64,000 nucleotides of DNA, taken from positions 1-64,000 of the forward strand of contig CAZXGS010000001.1 in NCBI GenBank assembly GCA_964640525.1, in the 5' to 3' direction. A program made the position numbers and the translations under genes. The stretch is from SZAS-103 sp964640525 (lineage in GTDB: Bacteria > Pseudomonadota > Gammaproteobacteria > Xanthomonadales > Xanthomonadaceae). The notes beneath the pieces were generated by a model, which worked only from the letters and a program-made list of their open reading frames with translations, had not been told where the DNA came from and did not search any database. Below, one piece after another: positions 52,721-63,347 of the stretch. How positions within the stretch are numbered: the first letter of the stretch is position 1; the number at the start of each line of letters is the position of its first letter.

Positions 52721-53466
52721 GCGGCTGGCCCGGCCATGGCCGCGGTCCAGGCCTTGCCGGCCTCGCGTTCGACCAGCATGGTGCGGGCACGCGAGAGCAG
52801 CGAGCCGACGAACCAGCACTGCATCGCCGCGACCGTGGCCAGCAGCGGCAGGATCATCGACGAATCCATCTTCGACGGGCCCAGCAGCATGATCGTGCGG
52901 CCTTGATGGAGCGAGTTCCACCACTGCACCGAGTAATGGATGATCGGCAGATTGACCAGCCCGATCATCGCCAGGAAGCCGGCCGCACGCGCACCGCGGC
53001 GCCGGTCCTCGATGGATGCATCCAGCGCGATCACGCCGATGTACAGAAACAGCAGCACCAGTTCGGAGGTCAGCCGCGGATCCCAGTCCCACCACGCACC
53101 CCACATGCGCCGGCCCCAGATCGACCCGGTGGCCAGGGTGATCGCGGTGAAGGCGGCGCCGATCGGCGCGCAGGCCATGGCCAGGATCTCGCACAGCTTG
53201 ATCCGCCAGACGATCGCGATCGCGGCCTGGATCGCCATCACCGTGTACGCAAACAAGCTCATCCACGCGCATGGCACGTGGATGAACAGGATCCTGTAGT
53301 CGTCGCCCTGCTGGTAGTCGGGCGGCACCACGAACAGCGCGCCGTACACGCCGACCGCCAGCAACAGCAGGGCGGCGCCGAACCACCACGGCATCCAGCG
53401 AGTGGCAAAGCGGTGGAAGTTCGGCGGCGAACCGAGCTGGTTGAACCACAGCAGCAGCGCCTTCAT
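52717..53466 (-). CDS. ccmC: Haem exporter subunit CcmC
   Basis: A 249-residue six-helix protein that attaches haem to CcmE. The tryptophan-rich motif WGAWWDWDPRLTSELVLLFLY and the flanking histidines (ILFIHVPCAWMS and INLPIIHYSVQWWNSLHQ region, seen as VNLPIIHYSVQWW) are intact. It is separated from ccmB by a 52-base spacer and overlaps ccmD. Confidence 0.96.
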   Translation of the reverse strand: MKALLLWFNQLGSPPNFHRFATRWMPWWFGAALLLLAVGVYGALFVVPPDYQQGDDYRILFIHVPCAWMSLFAYTVMAIQAAIAIVWRIKLCEILAMACAPIGAAFTAITLATGSIWGRRMWGAWWDWDPRLTSELVLLFLYIGVIALDASIEDRRRGARAAGFLAMIGLVNLPIIHYSVQWWNSLHQGRTIMLLGPSKMDSSMILPLLATVAAMQCWFVGSLLSRARTMLVEREAGKAWTAAMAGPAA

Positions 53467-53518
53467 CGGCGCAATGCGCCCGCGGCGGCGTGGCTGGCGT
53501 GGCGATGGGCGATCGGAA

Positions 53519-54202
53519 TCATGACAGGGCGATGCGGATGGCGGCGGCGGCGGCGAGCGGGGCCAGCACGAGCGCCAGCGCCAAGCCGGCGGCCAGCAGT
53601 TCGATCGCGCCAAGCCAGTCCTGGCCTTGCGCGGCGGCCATCACGCTGCCCGCACCGAACACCAGGACAGGCACGTACAAGGGCAAGGCGAGCAGGGGCA
53701 ATAGCATACCAGAGCGACGCAGGCCCACCGTCAGCGCGGCTACGGTGGCACCCAGCAGTACCAGCAGCGGCGTACCCAGCAACAGCGAGATCAGCAGCGG
53801 CGGCAGCAGGTGATCCGGCAGGAACAGCAACTGCGCCAGCAGCGGCACGACCACGATCAACGGCAGGCAGCCGGTGAGCCAGTGCGCGGCCATCCGGCAG
53901 CCCAGCAGCAGCGGCAGCGGGGCGGGCGAGAGCAGTTGCTGTTCCAGGCTGCCGTCCTGCGCGTCGCTGCGGAACAACCCGTCCAGCCCCTGCAGGCAGG
54001 AGAGCAAGGCGGCGACCCAGATCGCGCCCGGTGCCAGCATCGCCAGCCGGGCTTTTTCGCTGCCCAGCGCGAGTGGAAACAGCGCCACCACGAGGATCGC
54101 GAACAGCAACGGCTGCAGAGTGTCGCCGCGGCGGGCCCACGCCAGCCGCAGGTCGCGGGCGAGCATGGCGCGCGCACCGCCCAGGGCGCCGGGCGGACTC
54201 AC
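53519..54202 (-). CDS. ccmB: Haem exporter ABC permease CcmB
   Basis: About 227 residues, six membrane helices. RDLRLAWARRGD opens the conserved region, and the family segment PGAIWVAALLSCLQGLDGLFRSDAQDGSLEQQLLSP is clear. With CcmA it forms the transporter driving release of holo-CcmE. The start is set at GTG 54202, which overlaps the ccmA stop (GTGA) and gives the common length; an in-frame ATG at 54166 would make a 215-residue protein and is nearly as likely. Confidence 0.92.
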   Translation of the reverse strand: MSPPGALGGARAMLARDLRLAWARRGDTLQPLLFAILVVALFPLALGSEKARLAMLAPGAIWVAALLSCLQGLDGLFRSDAQDGSLEQQLLSPAPLPLLLGCRMAAHWLTGCLPLIVVVPLLAQLLFLPDHLLPPLLISLLLGTPLLVLLGATVAALTVGLRRSGMLLPLLALPLYVPVLVFGAGSVMAAAQGQDWLGAIELLAAGLALALVLAPLAAAAAIRIALS

Positions 54203-54879
54203 GAGGCCTGTTCCCGCACGGCGACGCCGGGCTGCCCATCGGCCGCGTCGCTGCCGTCCAGCCACAGCGTGCGCGTGCGCACCGGCGGCGGGGCGTAAGC
54301 GCCGTGGGTGGTGATCAAGGCCGCGCCACCGGCCAGCAGGTGCTCGGCCAGCAGGCGATCGACCAGCGCCATGCCGTCGCGGTCGAGGTTGGCGTAGGGC
54401 TCGTCGAGCAGCCACAGCGTGGCTGGCGACAACCTCAGGCGCGCCAGCGACAGGCGTTTGCGCTGGCCGGCCGACATGCGTCCGGCGGGTGTGTCCTCGT
54501 AGCCGGACAGCCCGACCGTGGCCAGCGCGGCTTCCGGCGTCGCCCCGGGCCGGCAACCGCCGATCCCGAGGGCGAATCGCAGGTTGTCGCGTGCGCCCAA
54601 CTCGGCCTTGTGCCCGGCGTGGTGGCCGACGAAGGCGATGGCCGCGGCCGGCAGGCAGGGGCAGGACTCACCCTGCCAGCACAGGCTTCCTTCGCTGGCC
54701 CGCAGCAGACCGGCCAGAACGCGCAGCAGGGTGGTCTTGCCCGCGCCATTGCCGCCGGTGACCAGCAACGCTTCGCCGGCGTGCACGGCCAGCGCCAGCG
54801 GGCCGAACACGCGCTCGTCGTTGCGCTCCAGGCACAAACCGGAGGCCCGAAGCAGGCATGGCGTGGGGTTGACGTCCAC
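54199..54879 (-). CDS. ccmA: Haem exporter ATP-binding protein CcmA
   Basis: About 226 residues, the ABC ATPase of the Ccm haem-handling complex. Walker A is VTGGNGAGKTTLLRV, the signature is RMSAGQRKRLSLARL, and Walker B is LWLLDEPYANLD. The start is uncertain: GTG 54879 puts the conserved LLRASGLCLERNDERVF about eight residues in. First gene of the ccmABCDEFGHI operon on the minus strand; its promoter should lie in 54880-54989. Confidence 0.93.
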   Translation of the reverse strand: MDVNPTPCLLRASGLCLERNDERVFGPLALAVHAGEALLVTGGNGAGKTTLLRVLAGLLRASEGSLCWQGESCPCLPAAAIAFVGHHAGHKAELGARDNLRFALGIGGCRPGATPEAALATVGLSGYEDTPAGRMSAGQRKRLSLARLRLSPATLWLLDEPYANLDRDGMALVDRLLAEHLLAGGAALITTHGAYAPPPVRTRTLWLDGSDAADGQPGVAVREQAS

Positions 54880-54989
54880 CGTGGCGGAAGGCTGGGCGAG
54901 GGAAACCGCGCATGCTACCGGAGCCAGGGGGTGAAGCGGTCCATCATCGTGCCCGCGCCCCAGCCGCGCGGGCACGCGCAGCGTGCAGC

Positions 54990-55490
54990 TCAGCCCAGCG
55001 CCGCAAGCGCAGCGTCGTAATCGGGCTCGTGGCCGATCTCGCTCACCAGTTCGGCGTGCTTGACCTGGTCGTGCTCGTCCAGCACCACCACCGCGCGCGC
55101 GGCCACGCCGGCCAGCGGGCCGCTGGCCAGCGCCACGCCGTAGTCCTGCAGGAAGTTGCGGCCGCGCATCAGCGACAGGTTGACCACGTTGGTCAGACCC
55201 TCGGCGCCGCAAAAGCGCGCCTGCGCAAACGGCAGGTCGGCCGAGATGCACAGCACCACGGTGTTGTCCAGGCCGCTGGCCAGTGCATTGAAGCGCCGCA
55301 CCGAGGCCGCGCACACGCCGGTGTCCACGCTGGGGAAGATGTTGAGCACCTTGCGCTTGCCGGCGAACGCGGACAGCGGGACGTCGGCGAGGTTGCCGCC
55401 GACCAGGGTGAACGCCGGTGCGCTGGTGCCGACCTTGGGAAAGTTGCCGCCGACCTGGGTGGGCTGGCCCTTGAAAGTGACCTCGGACAT
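54990..55490 (-). CDS. tpx: Thiol peroxidase, atypical 2-Cys peroxiredoxin
   Basis: A 166-residue periplasmic-type or cytosolic lipid-hydroperoxide peroxidase of the Tpx group. The peroxidatic cysteine is C60 in PSVDTGVCAASVRRFN and the resolving cysteine is C94 in ARFCGAEG, as in E. coli Tpx (C61/C95). The opening VTFKGQPTQVGGNFPKVG is typical. There is one extra cysteine (C81). It is downstream of the CopD-like gene on the same strand, 29 bases apart. Confidence 0.96.
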   Translation of the reverse strand: MSEVTFKGQPTQVGGNFPKVGTSAPAFTLVGGNLADVPLSAFAGKRKVLNIFPSVDTGVCAASVRRFNALASGLDNTVVLCISADLPFAQARFCGAEGLTNVVNLSLMRGRNFLQDYGVALASGPLAGVAARAVVVLDEHDQVKHAELVSEIGHEPDYDAALAALG

Positions 55491-55519
55491 GCGGATGCCT
55501 CGCTCGGCTGTGGGGGAAG

Positions 55520-55957
55520 CTACAAGTAGAACATGGTCTTGGCCAGGAAGACGATACCCACCATCAGTGCCAGGATAATGCGGTGGGTGCTGCGAAAGCG
55601 GCACGGGTTCATCTTGCCGCGCCGCATGGCCCACAGCGCGTGGGCGAACACCCCGAGCACGCCGAACGCCAGCGACACCTTCAGCAGCAGCCAGTATCCG
55701 AAGCGCGTGCCCACGCAGGCCACGCCACCGCAGCGGATGTCGAACAACATGCCGCCACTGAGGAACAACAGCGCCACCACGAACGGCATGAAACGGCGCG
55801 CGCGGGACATCACCGCGGTCTCGAGGCGCTCCATGGTGGCCGCATCGAAGGTCTTGTGCAGGGATTCGAGCACCAGCACCTCGAAGGTCACGGCACCGAC
55901 GAAAACGATGGCGCAGGCCAGGTGCAGCAGGACGATCCACGGGTACCAGTCGAGCAT
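55520..55957 (-). CDS. CopD-like four-helix membrane protein
   Basis: A 145-residue inner membrane protein with four helices. IVLLHLACAIVFVGAVTFEVL (helix 1, with histidine) and a basic loop (SRARRFMPFVVALLFLSGG) resemble the CopD/YckC-like copper resistance domain; two cysteines (IRCGGVACVG) lie in an external loop. Similar small proteins bind haem or copper, but function here is not established. It is divergent from surE across a 209-base spacer. Confidence 0.65.
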   Translation of the reverse strand: MLDWYPWIVLLHLACAIVFVGAVTFEVLVLESLHKTFDAATMERLETAVMSRARRFMPFVVALLFLSGGMLFDIRCGGVACVGTRFGYWLLLKVSLAFGVLGVFAHALWAMRRGKMNPCRFRSTHRIILALMVGIVFLAKTMFYL

Positions 55958-56166
55958 GGCGGTCCTTGACGTGCGGAAGGCTGCGGACAGGCTCGGCCCA
56001 TCGGCAGCCAGGCTCCATGACCTGGGTCAGTCGGGCGGGCTTGCCCGCACCGCCCGCGGGCGTGGTCGACGCTGCGACGTGGCACAATGGCGCCTTTCCA
56101 GCGACGCCGGTTCGCCGACCGACAGTTCGCGACTTCCGGCGTGTGAACGACGCTCCAAGGGCCTGC

Positions 56167-56946
56167 ATGCGTGTACTGCTGAGCAACGACGATGGCGTGG
56201 ATGCGCCGGGCATTCGCATCCTTGCCGCGCAACTGCGCGCGATCGGCCACGAGGTGTGGGTGGTGGCGCCCGACCGCGACCGTTCCGGGGCCAGCAACTC
56301 GCTGACCCTCGACCAGCCGATCCGGGTGACGCAGGTGGACGCCACCACCTGGCGGGTGTTCGGCACGCCCACCGACTGCGTCCATGTCGCCCTCGGCGGG
56401 CTGCTGGAGCACGAACCGGACATGGTGGTGTCGGGCATCAACAGCTCGGCCAACCTCGGCGATGACGTGATCTACTCGGGAACGGTGGCGGCGGCGATGG
56501 AGGGGCGCTTTCTCGGCCTGCCGGCGATCGCGGTGTCCTGCGCCAGCCCCGAACCTGTCGCGCGCCACTACGAGACCGCCGCGCGCGCGACGGTGGCGAT
56601 CACCTCGCGCCTGCTGGTGGACCCGCTGCCCGCCGACACCATCCTCAACGTCAACGTGCCGGATTGCCCGTGGGACGAAGTCCGCGGCTTCGAGGTCGGC
56701 CGCCTCGGCCAGCGCCACCGCAGCGCGCCGTGCATCCGCCAGTCCGATCCGCGCGGCCGCCCGGTGTGGTGGATCGGCCCGGCCGGCGCCGAGCAGGATG
56801 CCGGGCCGGGGACGGACTTCCACTCGGTGCGCACCGGACACGTGGCGATCACCCCGATCCAGGTGGACCTGACCCGCTTCCAGGCGCTGGAGAAGGTCGC
56901 CAGCTGGGTCGGCGCGATGGGCGAGGCGCTGCGGGTGCGCGCATGA
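56167..56946 (+). CDS. surE: 5-prime-nucleotidase SurE
   Basis: A 259-residue metal-dependent nucleotidase/exopolyphosphatase used in stationary-phase survival. Opening MRVLLSNDDGVDAPGI gives the metal-binding N-D-D; GASNSLT, DCVHVAL and VSGINSSANLGDDVIYSGTVAAAMEG are the other family blocks. It overlaps pcm by four bases (ATGA), the conserved surE-pcm arrangement. Confidence 0.97.
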   Translation: MRVLLSNDDGVDAPGIRILAAQLRAIGHEVWVVAPDRDRSGASNSLTLDQPIRVTQVDATTWRVFGTPTDCVHVALGGLLEHEPDMVVSGINSSANLGDDVIYSGTVAAAMEGRFLGLPAIAVSCASPEPVARHYETAARATVAITSRLLVDPLPADTILNVNVPDCPWDEVRGFEVGRLGQRHRSAPCIRQSDPRGRPVWWIGPAGAEQDAGPGTDFHSVRTGHVAITPIQVDLTRFQALEKVASWVGAMGEALRVRA

Positions 56947-57617
56947 ATGCCTCCATCCAGGGTTCGGGCATGACCGGCCAGCGCGCGCGCGACCGCCTGG
57001 TCGAACGCCTGCGCGCCGAGGGCATCGGCGACGAGCGCGTACTCACCGCAATGCGCCAGGTGCCGCGCCATCTGTTCATCGACGAGGCGCTGTCCACCCG
57101 CGCCTACGAAGACACCGCTCTGCCGATCGGCAAGGGCCAGACCATCTCGCAGCCGTGGGTGGTGGCGCGGATGACCCAGGCCCTGCTGGCACCGGTGCAC
57201 CCGAGCATTCCGCCGCCGCGGCGAGTGCTGGAGATCGGCACCGGTTCGGGCTACCAGGCCGCGCTGTTGTCGCTGCTGGTGGAACAGGTGTTCACGATCG
57301 AGCGCATCGACGACCTGCTGCGCGGGGCACGCAAGCGCTTCCGCCAGCTCGGCCTGAAGAACATCACCACCCGCCACGACGACGGCCGTGCCGGCTGGGC
57401 CGAACAGGCGCCGTTCGACGCCATCATCGTCACCGCCGCCGGCGCGGACGTCGAGCTGGCACTGCTGGCGCAACTGGAGCCACACGGCGTGCTGGTGGCG
57501 CCGGTGGGGGCGGGCAGTGGGCAGGTGCTGCAGCGCTGGACGAACTCCGAGGAAGGCTGGGGGCCGCAGGACCTGGACCCGGTGACGTTCGTGCCACTGC
57601 TGCCCGGGGTGCTGTGA
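56943..57617 (+). CDS. pcm: Protein-L-isoaspartate O-methyltransferase
   Basis: A 224-residue repair enzyme that methylates isoaspartyl residues in aged proteins. VPRHLFIDEAL and YEDTALPIGKGQTISQPWVVARMTQ form the substrate-binding region; motif I is VLEIGTGSGYQAALLS; motif DAIIVTAA follows. It is translationally coupled to surE and 25 bases from the yqaA-like gene. Confidence 0.97.
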   Translation: MNASIQGSGMTGQRARDRLVERLRAEGIGDERVLTAMRQVPRHLFIDEALSTRAYEDTALPIGKGQTISQPWVVARMTQALLAPVHPSIPPPRRVLEIGTGSGYQAALLSLLVEQVFTIERIDDLLRGARKRFRQLGLKNITTRHDDGRAGWAEQAPFDAIIVTAAGADVELALLAQLEPHGVLVAPVGAGSGQVLQRWTNSEEGWGPQDLDPVTFVPLLPGVL

Positions 57618-57642
57618 TGGGCAGGCAAGGACGCGCGCGCCG

Positions 57643-58242
57643 ATGAAGCTGTTCAAGCCGCTGTACGAGAAGGCGCTGGTATGGGCCGCACACAAGCGCG
57701 CGCCGGCAATCCTGTTCGGGTTGAGCCTGTGCGAGGCGGTGTTCTTCCCGATCGCGCCGGAAGTGATGCTGGCGCCGATGTGCCTGGCGCGCCGCGAGCA
57801 TGCGTTTGGCTACGCCGGGATCAGTCTGGGTGGCTCGCTGGTCGGCATGAGCATCGGCTACACACTGGGCTATTTCGCCCTGGACCTGCTGATGCCATGG
57901 ATCGAGAAGTTCGGCTACGCCGGCGTCTTCCACGACATCGAACAAAAGGCCAGCGATCCGTGGAAGGGCTTCTGGGCGCTGCTGATCGCCGGCTTCGTGC
58001 CGATCCCGTTCAAGATCTTCACCCTGGCCTCGGGCGCGGTGCACATGCCGTTGCTGCCGTTCTTCGCAGGCGCCACCATCGGCCGCGGCAAGCGCGTGTT
58101 CCTGGTCGCCGGTGCGATCCGAATCGGTGGCGAAAAGGGCGAGGCCATGCTGCACCGCTGGATCGAGCCGGTGGGCTGGGCCTGCCTGCTACTCTTGGCC
58201 GCACTGGCCGGTTGGCTGTATTTCCGGGGGATGCACGGATGA
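57643..58242 (+). CDS. yqaA: YqaA/DedA-family membrane protein
   Basis: A 199-residue protein with about five hydrophobic segments. SLCEAVFFPIAPEVMLAPMCLA is the E-x-x-x-x-P-x-P re-entrant loop of the SNARE-associated/DedA group, and GFVPIPFKIFTLASGAVHMPLLPF is the second G-x-x-P-x-P-x-K loop. Relatives act as phospholipid scramblases or flippases. Overlaps nlpD by four bases (ATGA). Confidence 0.88.
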   Translation: MKLFKPLYEKALVWAAHKRAPAILFGLSLCEAVFFPIAPEVMLAPMCLARREHAFGYAGISLGGSLVGMSIGYTLGYFALDLLMPWIEKFGYAGVFHDIEQKASDPWKGFWALLIAGFVPIPFKIFTLASGAVHMPLLPFFAGATIGRGKRVFLVAGAIRIGGEKGEAMLHRWIEPVGWACLLLLAALAGWLYFRGMHG

Positions 58243-59192
58243 GATGCGCGCAGCAGACCTTCCCATCGCTTCGGCGCTGGTTGGGTTTGCTCGCGCTGGT
58301 TCTGTTGCTGGCCGGCTGCGGCCACTCGCGCAACGTGCGCGAGGACGGCGACTACCGCCCGCGTCCGCACCCGGCGGCAGCGCCACCGCGGCATGCCGGC
58401 GCCGGCGAAGTCATGGTGGTTCGCGGTGACACGCTGTACGGCATCGCTTTTCGCAACGGCATGGATTTCCGCGACTTGGCGGCGCTCAACGGCATCGCCC
58501 CGCCGTACACGATCTACGTCGGCCAGGTGCTGCGCTTGCGTGGTCGAGTCCGGGCTGCGCCGCGTTCCGATTCCAGCGTGCGCGCGCAACCCCGGCCGCC
58601 CGAGAGGTCGAGCCTGCCGACGCAGCGGCCACCGCCTGCGCACCCATCGGCGAACGCGCACCCGCCAACCAACGCGCATGTCGACGTGAATCCGCAGGCG
58701 ACCGCCGGGGTCCAGCCCGCACCGGCGCGCGTGGCGCCGCCGCCCACCGCGCCGGTCACCGACGTGGCGCCGCCCGCGCCGTCGGCGGCGATCCTGCCGG
58801 CTGACACCGCTTTCGCAGGCGGCATCCGTTGGCGCTGGCCGGCGGGCGGCAGCCTGATCGGGCGCTTCGTGGCGGGCGATGCAACCCGGCAGGGCATCGA
58901 CATCGCCGGACGTGCCGGCGACCCGGTGCTCGCGGCGGCAGGTGGCGTGGTGGTGTATTCAGGCTCGGGCCTGGTCGGCTACGGCGAGTTGGTCATCATC
59001 AAGCACTCGGACGAGTGGCTGTCGGCCTACGGCCACAACCGCAAGCGGCTGGTGGTGGAAGGTCAGCGGGTCACCGCAGGGCAGCCGATCGCCGAGATGG
59101 GCAACAGCGGCGCCTCGCGGGACGAGCTCCACTTCGAGATTCGCCGCAACGGCCGGCCGGTGGATCCACTGCAGTTCTTGCCGGCGCGCTGA
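58239..59192 (+). CDS. nlpD: NlpD-like LysM/LytM murein hydrolase activator
   Basis: A 317-residue outer-membrane lipoprotein. Lipobox LLAGC near residue 27; LysM domain (VVRGDTLYGIAFRNGM...GQVLRL, about 58-103); a long Pro/Ala-rich linker; and a C-terminal LytM domain (about 200-315). The zinc ligands are lost (RQGIDIA in place of HxGxD, DELHFEI in place of HLHFE), as in E. coli NlpD, which activates the amidase AmiC during division instead of cutting itself. Unlike in E. coli, rpoS does not follow; the next gene is convergent. Confidence 0.93.
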   Translation: MRCAQQTFPSLRRWLGLLALVLLLAGCGHSRNVREDGDYRPRPHPAAAPPRHAGAGEVMVVRGDTLYGIAFRNGMDFRDLAALNGIAPPYTIYVGQVLRLRGRVRAAPRSDSSVRAQPRPPERSSLPTQRPPPAHPSANAHPPTNAHVDVNPQATAGVQPAPARVAPPPTAPVTDVAPPAPSAAILPADTAFAGGIRWRWPAGGSLIGRFVAGDATRQGIDIAGRAGDPVLAAAGGVVVYSGSGLVGYGELVIIKHSDEWLSAYGHNRKRLVVEGQRVTAGQPIAEMGNSGASRDELHFEIRRNGRPVDPLQFLPAR

Positions 59193-59201
59193 GGGCGTGG
59201 T

Positions 59202-59573
59202 CTATCCCAGCAGGAACGCCGCCACCACCCGGCGGCCCTCGCCGGCCAGGATGCTGAAAGTGCGCGCGGCCGCGTGGTTGTCCATGACCTCGATGCCCAC
59301 CCCGCGGGTCAGGCAGGCGGCAAGGACCTCGGTGGCCGGGAACTGCTGGCGGGCGCCGGTACCCAGCAGGATCACTGCCGGCTGCAGCGCCAGCGGACCG
59401 GCCAGGTCCTCCGCGGTCAGCCTGGCGGCCTCGCGCGGTGGCCAGTCCGCGTGCAGCGTCTCCGGGGAAAGGTAGAAGCTGGCCGCGAGCGTGCGATCGC
59501 TCAGCGTGATCGTGGTGTCGGTCACGCCGAGGATGGCGATGGCGTGGTCGGGCTTGTTGAGGATGAAGGCCAT
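59202..59573 (-). CDS. Mth938-like domain protein (DUF498)
   Basis: A 123-residue protein with the Mth938 fold: a beta-rich N-terminal part with ITLSDRTLAASFYLSPETLHADW, then VILLGTGARQQFPATEVLAACLTRGVGIEVMDNHAAARTFSILAGEGRRVVAAFLL. The GTGxxxxFP and MDxxxAxRTxNxLxxExRxVxAALL patterns identify the family (human NDUFAF3 belongs here). The bacterial role is unknown. It is convergent with nlpD, nine bases between stops. Confidence 0.88.
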   Translation of the reverse strand: MAFILNKPDHAIAILGVTDTTITLSDRTLAASFYLSPETLHADWPPREAARLTAEDLAGPLALQPAVILLGTGARQQFPATEVLAACLTRGVGIEVMDNHAAARTFSILAGEGRRVVAAFLLG

Positions 59574-59736
59574 TTGGGAAGTGGACTGGCGCCGAACGGC
59601 GATGACCAGGGGCGAAGGGCTGCAGGAATCGCGACCCGCGATCGCCTCCGGCCCGCACCGGGATGGCGCGATCGCGCTTCGACGCCGCGCGGATCGCCGG
59701 ATGTCATGCACGCCAGCGCGTACACGGACGATTGCA

Positions 59737-60039
59737 TCAGCGCGGCAGCACGATGCCAGGGTCCTTGCGCCGCGCGCGAAAAACCGTGGCGACGTTGCCC
59801 ACCCGCTGCACCAGCGCGGCGCCGGAGGCCTCGATCATCGCCTCGTTCCACGCATCGCGCGCGTCGCGGTCCGGGGCAGCGAATTTGACCTTGACCAACT
59901 CGTGGTGCTCCAGCGCAAGCTCCAGCTCGGCCAGCATCGCCGGCGTCACCCCCTTCGCGCCGACCAGGATGACCGGCTTGAGATCGTGGGCCAGCGAACG
60001 CAGGTAACGCTTCTGGGCGGCAGCAAGGGCGGTAGGCAT
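59737..60039 (-). CDS. yhbY: YhbY-family RNA-binding protein (CRM domain)
   Basis: A 100-residue single CRM domain: KRYLRSLAHDLKPVILVGAKGVTPAMLAEL, with the GxxG-type loop GAKGVT, then VKVKFAA and GAALVQRVGNVATVFR. YhbY binds pre-50S ribosomal particles. It is divergent from rlmE, the conserved arrangement of E. coli yhbY and rrmJ. Confidence 0.93.
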   Translation of the reverse strand: MPTALAAAQKRYLRSLAHDLKPVILVGAKGVTPAMLAELELALEHHELVKVKFAAPDRDARDAWNEAMIEASGAALVQRVGNVATVFRARRKDPGIVLPR

Positions 60040-60180
60040 GGAGGCAGCAGGGCGGAGGAGCCAAGAAGGTTATCATGCCTCTGCCGTCAACCAGCGCACC
60101 GTCGCCATCGCCGTCGCCGTGCCTTTCGTCTGCCCCAATCGCCCGCCTCATCCGTCCTCTGTCTTCTGTCCACCGACCCC

Positions 60181-60807
60181 ATGCCCCGCAGCAAGAGCAG
60201 CCACGCCTGGCTCCGCGAGCACTTCGCCGATCCCTTCGTGAAGAAGGCCCAGGCCGAGGGCCTGCGCTCGCGCGCGGCCTACAAGCTGGAGGAGTTGCTG
60301 GCGCGCGATCGCCTGCTCAAACCCGGGATGGTCGTGGTGGACCTGGGTGCGGCGCCCGGCGGCTGGTCGCAGGTCGTGCGCCGGCTGCTGGCCGGAAGCG
60401 GCGCGGTGATCGCGTTGGACATCCTGCCGATGCCGCCGATTGCCGGGGTGGATTTCATCCACGGCGATTTCCGCGAAGACGCGCCGCTGGCGCAGTTGGA
60501 GGCCGTGGTCGCAGGGCGGCCGGTGGACCTTGTGCTTTCCGACATGGCCCCCAACATGAGTGGCATGGACACCGTGGATCAGCCAAGGGCGATGCACTTG
60601 GCCGAGCTGGCGCGCGAGTTCGCCGACGCCCATCTCAAGCCCGAGGGCGCCTTCCTGACCAAGCTGTTCATGGGCGAGGGTTTCGACGACTACGTGCGCG
60701 AGCTCAAGCGGCGCTACCGCAAGGTGGCGATGCGCAAGCCGGAGGCCTCGCGCAAGCGATCGCCCGAGGTTTACGCGCTGGCGTGCGGAAAGCGTGGTCA
60801 GGCGTAG
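60181..60807 (+). CDS. rlmE: 23S rRNA (uridine-2-prime-O)-methyltransferase
   Basis: A 208-residue SAM enzyme that methylates U2552 of 23S rRNA. The catalytic K-D-K-E set is visible: K in SRAAYKLEEL, D in VLSDMAPNMSG, K in FLTKLFMGEGF and E in KPEASRKRSPEVY. Motif I is VDLGAAPGGWSQVV. It begins 141 bases from yhbY and is 113 bases upstream of ftsH; in E. coli the rlmE-ftsH pair is heat-shock controlled, but I see no clear sigma-32 promoter here. Confidence 0.96.
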   Translation: MPRSKSSHAWLREHFADPFVKKAQAEGLRSRAAYKLEELLARDRLLKPGMVVVDLGAAPGGWSQVVRRLLAGSGAVIALDILPMPPIAGVDFIHGDFREDAPLAQLEAVVAGRPVDLVLSDMAPNMSGMDTVDQPRAMHLAELAREFADAHLKPEGAFLTKLFMGEGFDDYVRELKRRYRKVAMRKPEASRKRSPEVYALACGKRGQA

Positions 60808-60920
60808 CGGCGTAGAATGCGGCCAGCCAGCGTCCGCATGCGAGGATGGTGGCCGAATGCAGGCCGGCAACGGTGTGATCGACGACGAGGCAACGCGCCG
60901 GGAGCGCAGCGGAAACCTTC

Positions 60921-62840
<1,920 letters not shown>

Positions 62841-63347
62841 GCGGATCGGCCTGCGCAGGGGGGGCTTTGGCCACCCCGGATCAGATCCATCCACCTGGCC
62901 GTTTGAAAGCAGCCTTCGACAGGCTCAGGGCGAACGGCTGAGGGTGGTTCGCTCGTGGTGAGCCAGTCGAGAACGAAGTTCGAGCATCCAAGAACCGTTC
63001 GTGGTGAGCCTGTCAATCTACACGCCATTTCGCGGCAACGATCGGCTGCCTCGGATCAGATCCATCTCCTTGCCATTTGCAAGCGCCCTTCGACAGGCTC
63101 AGGGCGAACGGTTGAGGGTGGCTCGTTCGTGATCCGAATTCGATCCACCCAAATATCCATTCGGAAGCGCCCTTCGACAGGCTCAGGGCGAACGGCTGAG
63201 GGTGGTTTGTTCGTGGCGAGTGTGTCGAGATCACGTCTCGAGCAACCAAGAATCCGCTCGTGTTGAACCAGCCCGCCCTCGATCTGGCCACGGAAACCAC
63301 ACCCTTATTTGGTGGCAAACTCCGGTGACCCCGAACCGGACTTGCCC
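62841..63347. repeat. 507-base ftsH-folP spacer with three imperfect direct repeats
   Basis: The 25-base core CCTTCGACAGGCTCAGGGCG+AACGG occurs at 62913-62937, 63087-63111 and 63171-63195. Each copy is preceded by a (G)GATCAGATCCATC-like stretch and followed by TGAGGGTGG(T/C)(T/G)CGTTCGTG-like sequence, so the repeat unit is about 80 bases. A half-site CGTTCGTGGTGAGCCTGTC lies near 62997-63015. The core shares words (TTCGACA, GGCTCA) with the element at 18855-19051. No coding sequence is evident; the folP promoter must lie at the right end. Confidence 0.85.

Noticed and set aside
60813..60818. TAGAAT as a -10 promoter element for ftsH
   Set aside because: No acceptable -35 or sigma-32 sequence lies at the right distance (AAGCGT at 17-18 bases).
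62879..63250. CRISPR array between ftsH and folP
   Set aside because: Only three copies with unequal intervals (174 and 84 bases) and similarity extending into the intervals.
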